Source of the DNA: Sphagnum magellanicum
Lineage: Eukaryota; Streptophyta; Sphagnopsida; Sphagnales; Sphagnaceae
Assembly (NCBI GenBank): GCA_021904315.1
Contig: CM038908.1
Span: 28,726,501 to 28,790,500, forward strand
DNA: 64,000 bases
Reading direction: 5' to 3'
Each line of letters starts with the position of its first letter. Within the stretch, counting starts at the first letter, position 1. Below, in pieces: positions 54,234-64,000 of this stretch. The position numbers and the translations under genes are program-made. Under the pieces are notes generated by a model that ran no database searches, was not told the origin of the DNA, and saw nothing but the letters and a program-made list of their open reading frames with translations.

Positions 54234-57200
54234 CAATCTATTCATATTTGAAGAAGACATTTGACACTAGAAATGTTCATCATTGTCATCCTTGCTAATT
54301 TTGTTGATACATTTCTAGGATGCTAGAAGGGAGTCACTTATTGAAGTGCTTCACTAAAATGGAACATGTCAATGAAAGTGTGGTCCATGAAGTATTGAAA
54401 GCCCTTGCTAGTTAGTCAAATTCATCATATCAAATTTTATATTTGTAAAATGTCTTTATAGCTAAGTGATGATTCAATTGTTCTTTCATATTTAAGACAT
54501 TCAAAAGATTGTTCCCTCTTGTTCTTGTGGTTCTTTTAGTTGATTGAAGGACTTAGAATTTTTGTTCTGAGGCTTGTCAATTTATGGGAGTTCAAGTCTA
54601 ATTGTCAATGGACTTCAAGAAGTAGTGAAGACATACATTGTGTAAGCCTTAAACTAATTCCTTCCAATAACAATCTTTAGGTTTGTAGTTGGGTAATACA
54701 TAGAATTGTAATGAGGTCAAAACATATCGAAAAGGTTTGCTTGTGTTGTAAATAACATTGATTCCTTCAACCAACAACAACATTGGACAACTCACAATAT
54801 GTTGCAACGTACACATAGTGTGCATTTCAATTTGACAAACAAGGATATACTTTCAACAATGATTCCTTCTATAAGATCACCATTATCACATGAACACTTG
54901 AAGAGTTCAAGCATGATCATTTTGGAAGTAGATCCTCGAATGTATATAGAGTCTGAATTGAAAGAGAACAAGAAGGTGATTTGGGCAGCTCGATGTATGC
55001 ACTACATACATATTATCCCTTTCATTATCTTCATTTGCTTTGTCATCCTTTGGCTTGGATCCTCTAGTAAGTTTTTTTTCCAAAACTTTCTCATTATTTG
55101 GCTTTGGAATCATGCTAAATTTGATTTTGTGCAAATACATTTACACATTGTTTGAATTGCAATAATTTTCTCAACTAAAATATTAGGTGCGATGTTTCAT
55201 GAAATTGCAGATGTTGATCCAAACAATTTGAACTCAACAACAATGAAAAAAGTAATGGCCATCAATGTACATGAAAGTCAGCTTGAAGCCAACGACAATG
55301 CAAATCCAACGACAACATCAATTGAACAAAGCTTCAAGCCTTTTGAATCCAATGCGATAAAAATTGTTCAAGAACAAGAGAATGAAACTCCACCTAGTGT
55401 AGAGTTGAGTTTTACAATATTGGAGGATGACATGGAAAAACATCTTTTATTGGTGTAAGTTATTTTAACATTTAATATATAATGTGGAAATGGATGTTTG
55501 ACATGGAAAAACATAATATAATTTGAGTAAAGTTGTATATAATGATGTTATTAAATGTGTCACATTTTGTGTTTGAAAAAAAAGGCTTAATAAAAATACA
55601 ATTTAACATAAGTCATATAACATTTGAAATTTTAAGTTGAGGAATATCAATCATATTATTACCATTGTTAAACTACCATTCCCACCAATGATATTATGGT
55701 GGAAAACCATTTGTGTGATGATTGTCAAATATGGATCTATAATTCTTGTTGATGGTAGCCCAAATAAGCATTGTACAAAAATGTCACAAAATACAAATTC
55801 AATTTCACTTTCATGTTAAAAGCCCTACAACATCACAATAAAAAACCTATCACACATAAGTTAGGATTGTGTAAATTACCAAGTTTTTTGAAATATTTAA
55901 TAGGGGACTTGGCACAAAAAAACCTTGTTATGACATTTTTTTCTTAAAGATACTTAGATCATTCATATATTGCAAAAGGCTTTGGAGTTAATAGTTGTTC
56001 AAAGTGTGAAGTTGTAAGGACAATTTAGGCAAAATAATTTGTAAGTAAAATGTTAATAGAATTATGCCTATTTGTGTTTGTGAAACAATGTCATACTAAT
56101 ATACCTTTCATTTGGTGATTCTTTTAGGCAAATTTTGATAGGTTTTCACTTGAAAAAAATATGATACTAACACTTAGAAAATGATTTTTGTTAAAAGAAT
56201 GACCCTCTTTTGCCAAATTTTTACAAAAGTTCTAGCAAAGTAGCAAAGTTTTAAACTTGGACTCTTAAAACTTTTCATTTTCATATTTGGGCTATAGCCA
56301 AATTTGGTAAGCTAAATATTATTGTTGAAGATCACTAGTTTGGCTACATCACAAAATTGGAAAAAGAAAACATTGCTTTGATTAGATCCAATATTTGATG
56401 TGTGAAGCCTTGCATGACAAATCCCAAATTTTCAACCAACTACAAAATAAATAAACATTATCATTTTGAGGCCATCTTTATTTTACTATTTTTATGTAGG
56501 CAACTTGACCATAAGCACCAACATGGTTTTCTAGGACCAAATAAAACACTAACATGAAATCATAATTCAATTCGCTAAAACGATTAATACATCTACCATA
56601 GCTTGCAACAATAGGTCGTACCCGGCAGGTACCACTACAAAATGGAACCTTATTACCATCCTCTTACTAATGTCAATTTTTCTACTTGTGGCAATTAATC
56701 ATCAGTTATTGAAATTCTGAATTAGAAATAATAATAATAATAATAATAATATTCATTTCTCATTTAATTAAAACATTTTTTTCCAATTTTTTTTTACTGT
56801 GATGTTGTTGTTTTTTTTTGACATATTGAAATTTCATATTATATTTTAAACATTTTGGTATTTACATTTTGGTATTGAAGTTTTATTTGATCTCTAAATT
56901 ACATATATGAAGTTTTGTGAGCTCCAGCTTTGAGTGAGTGCAAGGGATGATGAATAAATGTACCAAATTGATGAAATTTTAATTAGGATTTTAATTGCAG
57001 TTAGAATTTTTTTGTTTTAGATAAGAAAATATATCTAGTTTTCAAAATAAAGAAAATGGGGAAAATATAACATAGTATGTCAAATTACATATGAATTTTT
57101 AAAAAAAAAATTAATGAACAAAATGACCATTCATAATACAGAAGCCAACTATCAAAAAATTGTTTTTGGGGGGCCAAATTTGGCACTTGGGGACAAAAAT

Positions 57201-57367
57201 AAAAGGCAATGCAAAATGCTACAAAAATGAGGATTTTTGTGGGGAAGAAATGTACCTTAGTCGCAATTATTTTTGAGAAAAAAAGAACTAAATTTGCCAT
57301 ATTTAGACAGTTATGTCCTAACCCCACAAAATTGAAAAATAAATTTTGATTTTAATTTTTTAAAAGA

Positions 57368-57432
57368 GAGAACATACCCAAGGAAATTTGCTCAAGAAGG
57401 GAGAACATACCCATGAAGGGAGAACATACCCG
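57368..57432. repeat. Short tandem repeat of GAGAACATACCC
   Basis: Three copies; the last two share GAAGGGAGAACATACCC exactly. Confidence 0.75.
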
Positions 57433-57513
57433 TGTGTGCCATCAAGAACCACTCAATGTGAACACGACTAAAATCTAAAGTGACAATAGCACCCCTTATA
57501 CGAGGAGTCCTTG

Positions 57514-57547
57514 AGTATCTCTCCTTACAAAAGAGAGGAGAGATACT
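57514..57547. repeat. Perfect 11-bp inverted repeat (small hairpin)
   Basis: AGTATCTCTCC at 57514-57524 pairs with GGAGAGATACT at 57537-57547 across a 12-base loop. Pairing can continue outward (GTCCTTG with CAAGGAGT) if an 11-base bulge on the right arm is allowed. Confidence 0.6.
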
Positions 57548-57888
57548 ATGCCTACTCTCAAGGAGTAGGAAGGATCTTATGCCTATGATCTTACACCTAC
57601 TTAAGAAAGGCATAAAATTCAAAGAACCATCGATTCCAGGTTTTTAGAAAAATTTGGGAATCAAAGAACCACCTGTTCCTGTTATTTCACCCCACAAAAA
57701 AAAAACTCAAAGAACCGGAGGTTCTCGTGAAAGGACGGGCAAAGAACCGCGATTTGTTTTGGGGCGGTTGTTCTTTCATTAGATATTGATAATAAAAAAA
57801 ATATTTTGAGATTATCTGATTTTTGAAAACGACAGTTATGAAATTAAAAAGAACCACCCGGATTACTGACACGGGTTTGGAATGAGCC

Positions 57889-57916
57889 AAAAAAAAAAAA
57901 AAAAAAAAAAAAAAAA
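57889..57916. repeat. 28-base A homopolymer
   Basis: An uninterrupted A-run after a stretch with repeated AAAGAACC words. It could be the tail of an old retroposed copy, but no SINE A/B boxes or target duplication were recognised. Confidence 0.6.
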
Positions 57917-58088
57917 CCAGGGTTGGGCAGTTCTTACACTACCACACAAAATAAATAAATAAATAAATAAAAATCTAATTTTTCAAATTTTATTAAAATT
58001 TTTAGGTGAAAATAAGATAGTGGAAAATAATAATAATAATTTTAATATTAAAAATTAAGAACTTAGGGAGAATGTTTAATAATTAATT

Positions 58089-58094
58089 AAAAAA
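58089..58094 (-). terminator. RNA polymerase III T-run terminator of tRNA-Cys
   Basis: Six T on the minus strand, 6 bases past the tRNA 3' end, as expected for pol III termination. Confidence 0.75.
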
Positions 58095-58100
58095 CGAAGG

Positions 58101-58172
58101 AGGAGGCAACCGGGGTTGAACCGGTGACCTATCGGACTGCAGCCGATTGCTCTACCACTGAGCTATACCTCC
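58101..58172 (-). tRNA. tRNA-Cys (GCA), nuclear type
   Basis: 72 bases forming a complete cloverleaf: acceptor GGAGGTA with TGCCTCC (one G-T pair), D-arm TAGCTCAGTGGTAGAGC, anticodon stem ATCGG/CCGAT around loop CTGCAGT with anticodon GCA, and T-arm ACCGG TTCAACC CCGGT. The CCA end is not encoded and there is no intron. The D- and T-arm sequences fit plant nuclear tRNA-Cys and carry the internal A and B boxes. A TATA-like TTTATAAAT lies about 30 bases upstream (58202-58210), which is usual for plant tRNA genes. Confidence 0.95.
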
Positions 58173-59143
58173 TGGATATGGGAAATCACTGGAATTTTCT
58201 GTTTATAAATAGATCAATAAATCAGTGGTAGCACTGTTTTTCTTCATTATCACAATCACAGTTCCTCTTGTTTTTCATCTTCTGTTTTGTTTGCCAATTT
58301 CCAACTCAATTTTCACTAATTTCTTTTACAGTGAAATTTTTTTTTGGGTGATGAGCCTTTTAGAATTAGCCCATTAGCCATAAATAAATAAATTAATAAA
58401 TTAATTAAAAATTTAAAAATCCATTACATTATGAACCTTCCTAAAGTAATTTTTTTTTTTTATGTTTTGTTTATTTATTTACTGAATAAGTTAGGTTTTT
58501 TGTAGCTTTCTCTCTTTGGTCTAGCTAAATATAGGCTACAATTGGGGTAGAATTTTTTGGGCAAAGGATATGGCACAAAGTGTGATGCTATTTGGGAACA
58601 AAAGCTTGTGAAACACAAGGGGAACTTGAAGAACATGCTGGAATCTTTTATTGGGAACCTGATGGGAACACAAGAGAAAAGGGGAAAAAAAAAATGGGGG
58701 TGGGCAAAAGTGCAATGGAAAATTCAAGCACTTTACTAGATCATATAATTAAGAGTTTCATTGATTGTGTTGTTATGAATTGTGCAAGTTTTGATGCACA
58801 AAAGATGTGGAGTTCACAAGAAGTTGCAAATAAATTCTACCCAATATATATCGAGAATTCACCTAAACCCTAAACCCTTGTGCTGACAAGTTTAGCTGGA
58901 AGCATTTTGAAGTGTGGAGGTGATTTTTTTTGGTTTTAGGGGCACAAATTTTGGCTCAAGCATTTTTACAGTGATTTGTGAGGAATTCTACATATAATGC
59001 ATGTTGAACTCTTGAAATCCCACAAGAGACAACTGCACCATCAGAAAGAAGAGCAAAACAACATGATAATGTGAAAAACAAATCTATTTTGTGCACATAT
59101 TTGCCTTGTGTGGGGTACCAACTCATTTGTCAACTCAAAAAGC
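58173..59143. other. Intergenic DNA between tRNA-Cys and LRRC9-like gene
   Basis: AT-rich on the left; the right part should contain the 3' untranslated region of the LRRC9-like gene. A plus-strand frame at 58592-58873 (93 residues) overlaps another and has no family match, so it is not called. Confidence 0.5.
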
Positions 59144-62100
59144 TCAGGACAAACAAAGTGAGCTTTTCTTAGGGCATGGCAGCTCACACATAGTTGTGTG
59201 CATGATGCCATCTTTGGCAGGGCTTATATTCTTCAAGAAATTTTGGATGGGCAGCAACAAAACTTTGTTCTCCCCTCGGTTGCCTTTCCTTTGGAGCAGA
59301 GGCGCCATTTGCTTGTTGCCATCAACAAATTGCTCGCCCAATTGCTTTTGTCCAGTGTTGTTGTAGCCACTGTTTCCACTCACATGATTTGCATGGCTAA
59401 AGAAGCCATTCAGGCCACGCAGCCCACCAGCGTTTGCAACAATTGTAGTGTAGGTTGTTGTTGATGTTTGAGCTGCGCATAAGTTGTCAAAATTCAATGA
59501 CGTGACTTTCAGCGGGACCTTGGTCTGACCCCCTAGCATCAACGAATTTGGTAAGCTATCAAGCAATACATTGGGATCCATCATAAGTGTGGTTGGCTCC
59601 TTGCCCCCCAGCAGATATGCTTCTGCCTCCTGTCGCTCTTCCTGAAAAAGTGATGAATTATCCCCACAAATGGTGTGTGTTATTCAGTATGCAAAACTCA
59701 GTTGAAATTTGTTGACAACAATTTTTTTACTGGTATCAACTTTTGAACATACCAGTCTGGGCCTAAGATTGGGTATTTTTGTATTGGTGTAAGGCAGGTA
59801 TATATGCCTGATATAACCTCAGGTCCCCTATCAGGCTGGTACTGGTATAAGGCTGGTATTGCCTCGGATCAGAATACCCGACTTGGTATGTTCTTCAATA
59901 CAAATACTCATACCAGTATTGTATAACCAGGTTGGCATCTATATACCCGTCCAACACTGGTATGTACATGTATGACAGCAAGTTGTAACATTTTTTCTGC
60001 TCTAGCAATTGGGGGAGGAAACAGGATGAAAATACCTCAGTTACATCACGACCATCAAGTTGTTGAAGGTGCTTCAGCCTACTGATAACTGCAATTCGGT
60101 AGTTGTTTTGCCTGCTTATCTGCTTCCCCAACCCATGGGTAGCAAAACACATGAGCTAGCCAACTTGTCTAAGATTTGTTGACAAAGAAAACAAACAGAA
60201 ACAAAGCCTCTGAAGTGTTTCCTTTTGAATCAGTTCTTTAACAAATTTGATGTGCTGGAAAACATATGGGGGACAACACAAAATGTACTGGGTTGTTGGT
60301 CAGCCAGAGCTTGGCCAAATTCGGCAGTGGAGATAGGTTGTCAATGCTGGAAAGGCCACCAAGACGACTTGGAGTAAGCAGGTTTGATGTCATGTCCAAG
60401 CTAACAAGTGCAAGTAGACTCCCAAGATGCACCAGCGTTTTAAGAGCGTTATCACCCATGTGCAGGATCTGCAACTTTTGCAGGCCTGAAAAGGACGAAG
60501 GCTCCAGCTCCTTGATACTGTTGTGGTTCAAGTACAGCTGTTCAAGATTCCTTAGTCCTTCCAACCCATCCACCTGCACATACAGAGGTACAAGATTATC
60601 CTCCTACTTTTTCTCCAAGCTCCCCATGGCCTGCTTTGAAGATCATCAGACATTTCAAAAGTGACAAAAGAATCATCAGATTTTTCTATTTGAATCTGGG
60701 TACTTGCCCTGATGATTTTGTTGTTATGAAGAGACAGATTCTTGAGTTTGGAGGCAAAAGAAAGTTGCAAGGAGATGATGCTGCTGATGGAGTTGCCACT
60801 CATCTGCAAAACCTGCAATTTGACAGTTCTCACTTATGTGGGAGCTTTGTTTTTGCATGCTAAAATACATTGCAGGGTTGAGACTTTTGTTTGTGGATGG
60901 CTTTGTTTCCAGAACTGTTCCTTCCTGTTATCCCACCTCCTTCAGAAATTCCAAATTTTCTCTAGCAGATAAATCATAGTTTCAACTGCAGTCTTGTGCT
61001 TCAGGATGGAAGGCAGATTTATTGTGATACACAAACCTCAAGTGACTCTAATCCTCGTTCAGATGTGCTTGGCACAGAATCAATTGTATTTCCCTGCCTC
61101 TCTTCCTCAGCCATGGAAGTCAACGTTGCATGTGTGGCAGAAATGGCTAAAGAGGTTGTCAACAATGACCCGTTCTCAAAACTGTTGTTGTCAAGCCTCA
61201 AAGTCACCAAGTTTGTGAGGAACCTGCAACAAACAGTAGACATTTGAAGAGCGAGCTCAAGTAACAAAGAAGGATTAGAAAAGTTACATCAAGAGAAAGA
61301 TCCTGACCAATACAGATTCAGCATGAGACAACTGGGTGATACAAAAGGCTACTTGAGCAAAGTGGAGGTATACAACACATCCTGAGTAGTGATGCAGCGG
61401 CATTGATGCAGTTATGGAACTCAAACCTTAGTGTTTGGATAGAAGAGATCATATTGTCATTGAGATTGAGTTCTGTCAAACCCATCAGATCCCTGCTCTC
61501 AAACACATCTCCACAATGTCGTATCCTCTGATCCGACAAATCCAATGCCTGAATTCCATCCATCCTCTCATCAGGAGTCAAAACCCATCTGATTCACTGC
61601 ACTCTAGCCTAGGATACATTGCATTTACTCACTGGACATGTGCAAACCATGCTGAGTTTTAAACCAAGCAGAGAAGAAAAATGCTGCAGTTTTGGGTTTC
61701 AAGGGATCATCTCCGATGCAAAAGCTGAAGATAGTTATCCAGGAAGTTGGGACACATGGGTGAACTTGTCACACCTTGACAACGCTGAACTCTTTGTGCC
61801 CAATGCAGTCTTTGAGCATATCACGTGTAAGGCGGCCTTTGTACTTATTCCGAGCTTCTGTGAGCTCAGTGCTATCTACATTGGTGCCATCCAAGACCTA
61901 AGCAAGCAAACAACAAACCCAAGGGAAAAAAAACCATCATTTCCCTCACTTCATCTGCCTTTTACTAAGATCCTATTGTCTATTGTCATGATCAACTGCA
62001 GGAAGAAAAGGGTAGTCAGTCAGTCAGTCTTGGACCCAAACCTTGAGTTTTCGGAGAGTGTAGATGGTGTATGGACGATAGTCATGAGTGCCACAAAGTG

Positions 62101-64000
62101 CATTTCCAGACAAATTGACCACCATGAGCTTTGGCAAGTTGCCAATATAGTTGATTTCAGCCATGTCTAAGAGGAGATTGTTCTGTGCATACAGCTCCAT
62201 CAAGCACAGCAACCCCTCCAACCCCTGCAAGCTCTCTCATAAAACAATGGCATCACATAGAATTCTTCTTCAGAACACATCCCTGAATAACTCAGAAGCC
62301 CCTAGGTTCCCACTTCAGATGATTCACACGTAGGATATGAACCCCACACATGATTCCTACCACAATGTTATTGGTTTGATGCTTTTGCCAGCCCGAACAC
62401 AAGTATGGTAATGGGCTGTGGAAAGAGTACTTTCAGTGATGGAATCTGATTGCCATCAATGGAGAGCTGTTCAATCGACACCAAAGAGCTCATATCTAAA
62501 CATGATGTAAGCTGGTTGCAGCCAAGGTCCAGCCTCCAAAGAGTGTGCAAGTTCTCTAGCCCTGTAACCTGTGCAACAACACCCCCAAGCACAAAACAAT
62601 GAAGAAAGGGAAGAGAAGAAGAAGAATGACACAGTGCTGATGGTTTCGAGATTTTCATCCAGCATTCATTCCAATGCAGGTGTTGAGACTGGGGACCCAA
62701 CAACCGAGATCTAGATGTTTTTTTGACTACTGGTTTTGCACACCTGCTTAATGAGATTATCTTCAAGGATGAGTTCTTCCAGCATAGTTGCATTCTCTAA
62801 GCCATCAATCATCGAAATTTCATTGCCAGAGAGGAATAAACGGCGTAGGTTTGGCAAGCTGTCAAAGCAGTACATGGTCCTCAGCTTCCGCCACTCCAAG
62901 TGGACCTCCTCAATCCCTTCGTACAACACAGGCTCATTCTTTGAGGAATGCACTAGCCGCCTCTTGGAAGCCATGTCTATTCTATGAAACTTGGTAAACT
63001 GATTCAGTCTATAAGGGCTCAGCCGAAAAGGATCAGTCATCTGTTTTGATAGTCCCACTGCTGCTGCTGCACTCTTTACTGCTGCTACTTTATCCTTTCC
63101 TGAAAGCCCAGGCACTTTCCCAGCAGCTACTTTTCCTTCAGGAATCTCGTCACTCAGTTTAGGACTGAGACTTCCAGCAGCTATATCAAGGTCCCTCTCA
63201 TCAAACAGCAGAGACACAGCGGATGCAGATGGAGGCTGAGACTTGCAATTTGAAAGATGGGTGCTTGAGAAAAGAGTTGCCGGAGATGTTGAGAACTTCT
63301 GAATTGCACTTATGTGGTCCTCTGGAGCAGCAGAGGCTGTAAATGAGCTTTCTCATAATGTGACTATCCTATCCTCCAAGAAAATACTAAAAGCAGCAGA
63401 ATATAGCACAAGGAAATAACACTTCAACAACAAGGGGGTGTAGATTATGCTACTGAGAAGTTGAATTCATGCAAGAGACTAACTAACCTGTGGTGATTGG
63501 GTTGCAATCAAGCTGAGTAATCAAGGGCAATGCACGCAGGATGAGTGACTGGTAACCCAACTCTTCCACCAATGGGTTGCTTCGCAGGTTGAGGTTCAGT
63601 AGCCCTTGGACCTGTGCCATACACCCACAAGGCAAAAAGCAACTGGACTGAGTGCTTGCTTCTTCATGTGCAACTTGATTTGAAGAACCAGAAATCATGA
63701 CCTGCTGGTTTAGACCATAGAGGAAAAAGAAAAGGAAGAATATGTGTGTGATGATACCTGCAGCTGCAGTAGCCCAATGTCATCCCGACACCAAATCTCA
63801 TTTCCAGCAAGGTCAAGTGTCAGCAAGTTGTTCAAACCACTCAAACCTTCAATCCTAGACAATGCATTGTAGCTCAAGTCCAGTTGTTCGAGCACACAAA
63901 AATCATCCAAACCGGTAATCTTGCATATCTTGTTGAAGGAGAGAATCAGAATCTTGAGGCCTGTTATGCCCTGGAGCACTTCCATACCTGTGAGATTGCT
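59144..64000 (-). CDS. LRRC9-like leucine-rich-repeat protein, 3' part (12 exons, 5' end beyond window)
   Basis: The gene enters from the right edge. Exons in transcript order: ~64000-63758, 63611-63488, 63336-62744, 62568-62431, 62224-62042, 61897-61775, 61566-61427 (acceptor least sure), 61223-61037, 60812-60708, 60573-60289, 60119-60036, 59641-59144. They join in phase to about 900 residues with a stop at 59144. Many exons begin at an LRR boundary with L..L.L..N repeats (e.g. LEQLDLSYNALSRIEGL, LRRLFLSGNEISMIDGL). The module LDGTNVDSTELTEARNKYKGRLT and the cap SRQNNYRIAVISRLKHL fit SDS22-type LRR proteins of the LRRC9 kind. LRRC9 relatives are found mainly in organisms with cilia, so a sperm-flagellum role is inferred. 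The last exon adds a non-LRR tail of about 165 residues. The ninth exon seen ends in a GC donor (GCAAGT). Exact family naming is tentative; the LRR call is firm. Confidence 0.85.
59748..59964. mobile_element. Foldback/MITE-like insertion in last intron of LRRC9-like gene
   Basis: The ends are CATACCAGT (59748-59756) and its exact reverse complement ACTGGTATG (59956-59964). Inside, GGTATTTTTGTATTGG and CAATACAAATACTCATACC face each other, and GGCTGGTA words recur. It fills half of the intron 59642-60035. No clear target duplication was found, so the transposon reading is tentative; it could also be a locally grown foldback repeat. Confidence 0.45.

Larger units (their letters stand above)
52740..58100. 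other. AT-rich intergenic DNA
   Basis: No gene is recognised. Frames at 53261-53619, 54799-55155 and 55192-55458 lack family signatures. The last two are adjacent on the plus strand and could be remnants of one old coding sequence, but I cannot assign them. Named contents are a two-copy repeat at 54084-54143 and 54172-54233, an (AAT)n run at 56727-56751, loose relatives of the palindromic repeat near 56295 and 57172, three copies of a GAGAACATACCC unit at 57368-57432, a hairpin at 57514-57547 and a 28-base A-run at 57889-57916. Confidence 0.5.

Noticed and set aside
54799-55458. Adjacent frames with a hydrophobic segment as a small membrane-protein gene
   Set aside because: The hydrophobic run is the result of TTT/ATT-rich DNA. 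No start context, homology or splice support was seen.
57889-57916. Long A-run as the tail of a SINE or processed pseudogene
   Set aside because: No pol III boxes, coding remnant or target duplication recognised upstream.
58592-58873. 93-residue plus-strand frame before the LRRC9-like gene
   Set aside because: It overlaps other frames in probable 3' untranslated DNA and has no recognisable domain.

Overview
The window looks like nuclear DNA of a land plant, most likely one with motile sperm (bryophyte, lycophyte, fern or similar). The host genes have many short GT-AG introns and encode plant-type MTHFR, plant kinesin-13 and plant EIF1AD proteins. A nuclear-type tRNA-Cys is present. A multi-exon LRRC9-like leucine-rich-repeat gene, whose family tracks with cilia and flagella, argues against a flowering plant. 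The species itself cannot be named from sequence alone.

Layout: 1-7.4 kb is AT-rich repeat land with a well-bounded solo LTR (1030-1850), a TACC/TATT-type array that the LTR split, and a weaker second LTR candidate (4659-5733). 7.8-24.4 kb is a gene island. EIF1AD (-) and MTHFR (+, 12 exons, 594 aa) diverge from a 1.1 kb CT-rich, partly CpG-rich spacer. MTHFR then converges on a kinesin-13 gene (-, 12 exons, 810 aa) whose 5' flank is strongly GC-rich. At about 24.4-24.6 kb the composition switches sharply to an AT-rich gene desert that runs to about 47.7 kb. It holds microsatellites, degenerate tandem repeats, a dispersed palindromic repeat family and a decayed PIF/Harbinger nuclease (43.4-45.2 kb).

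47.7-53 kb is a second small gene patch. It has a J-domain protein gene (-, 3 exons, 299 aa) and, head to head with it, a decayed unprocessed copy of a mitochondrial LON1 protease gene (+). 53-58 kb is again AT-rich. A tRNA-Cys(GCA) gene lies at 58.1 kb (-). From 59.1 kb to the window end is the 3' part of the LRRC9-like gene (-, 12 exons seen, about 900 aa), which continues beyond 64,000.

The genes do not form an obvious pathway. They are unrelated single-copy-type host genes: folate/one-carbon metabolism, translation or RNA binding, microtubule depolymerisation, chaperone, axoneme. Exon borders were worked out by hand from GT/GC-AG signals, reading phase and remembered family sequences; no alignment was run. 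No previously undescribed multi-gene system was found. The observations most worth a second look are the LRRC9-like gene, the LON1 fossil, the palindromic repeat family, two inferred GC-AG introns and the small foldback structures.
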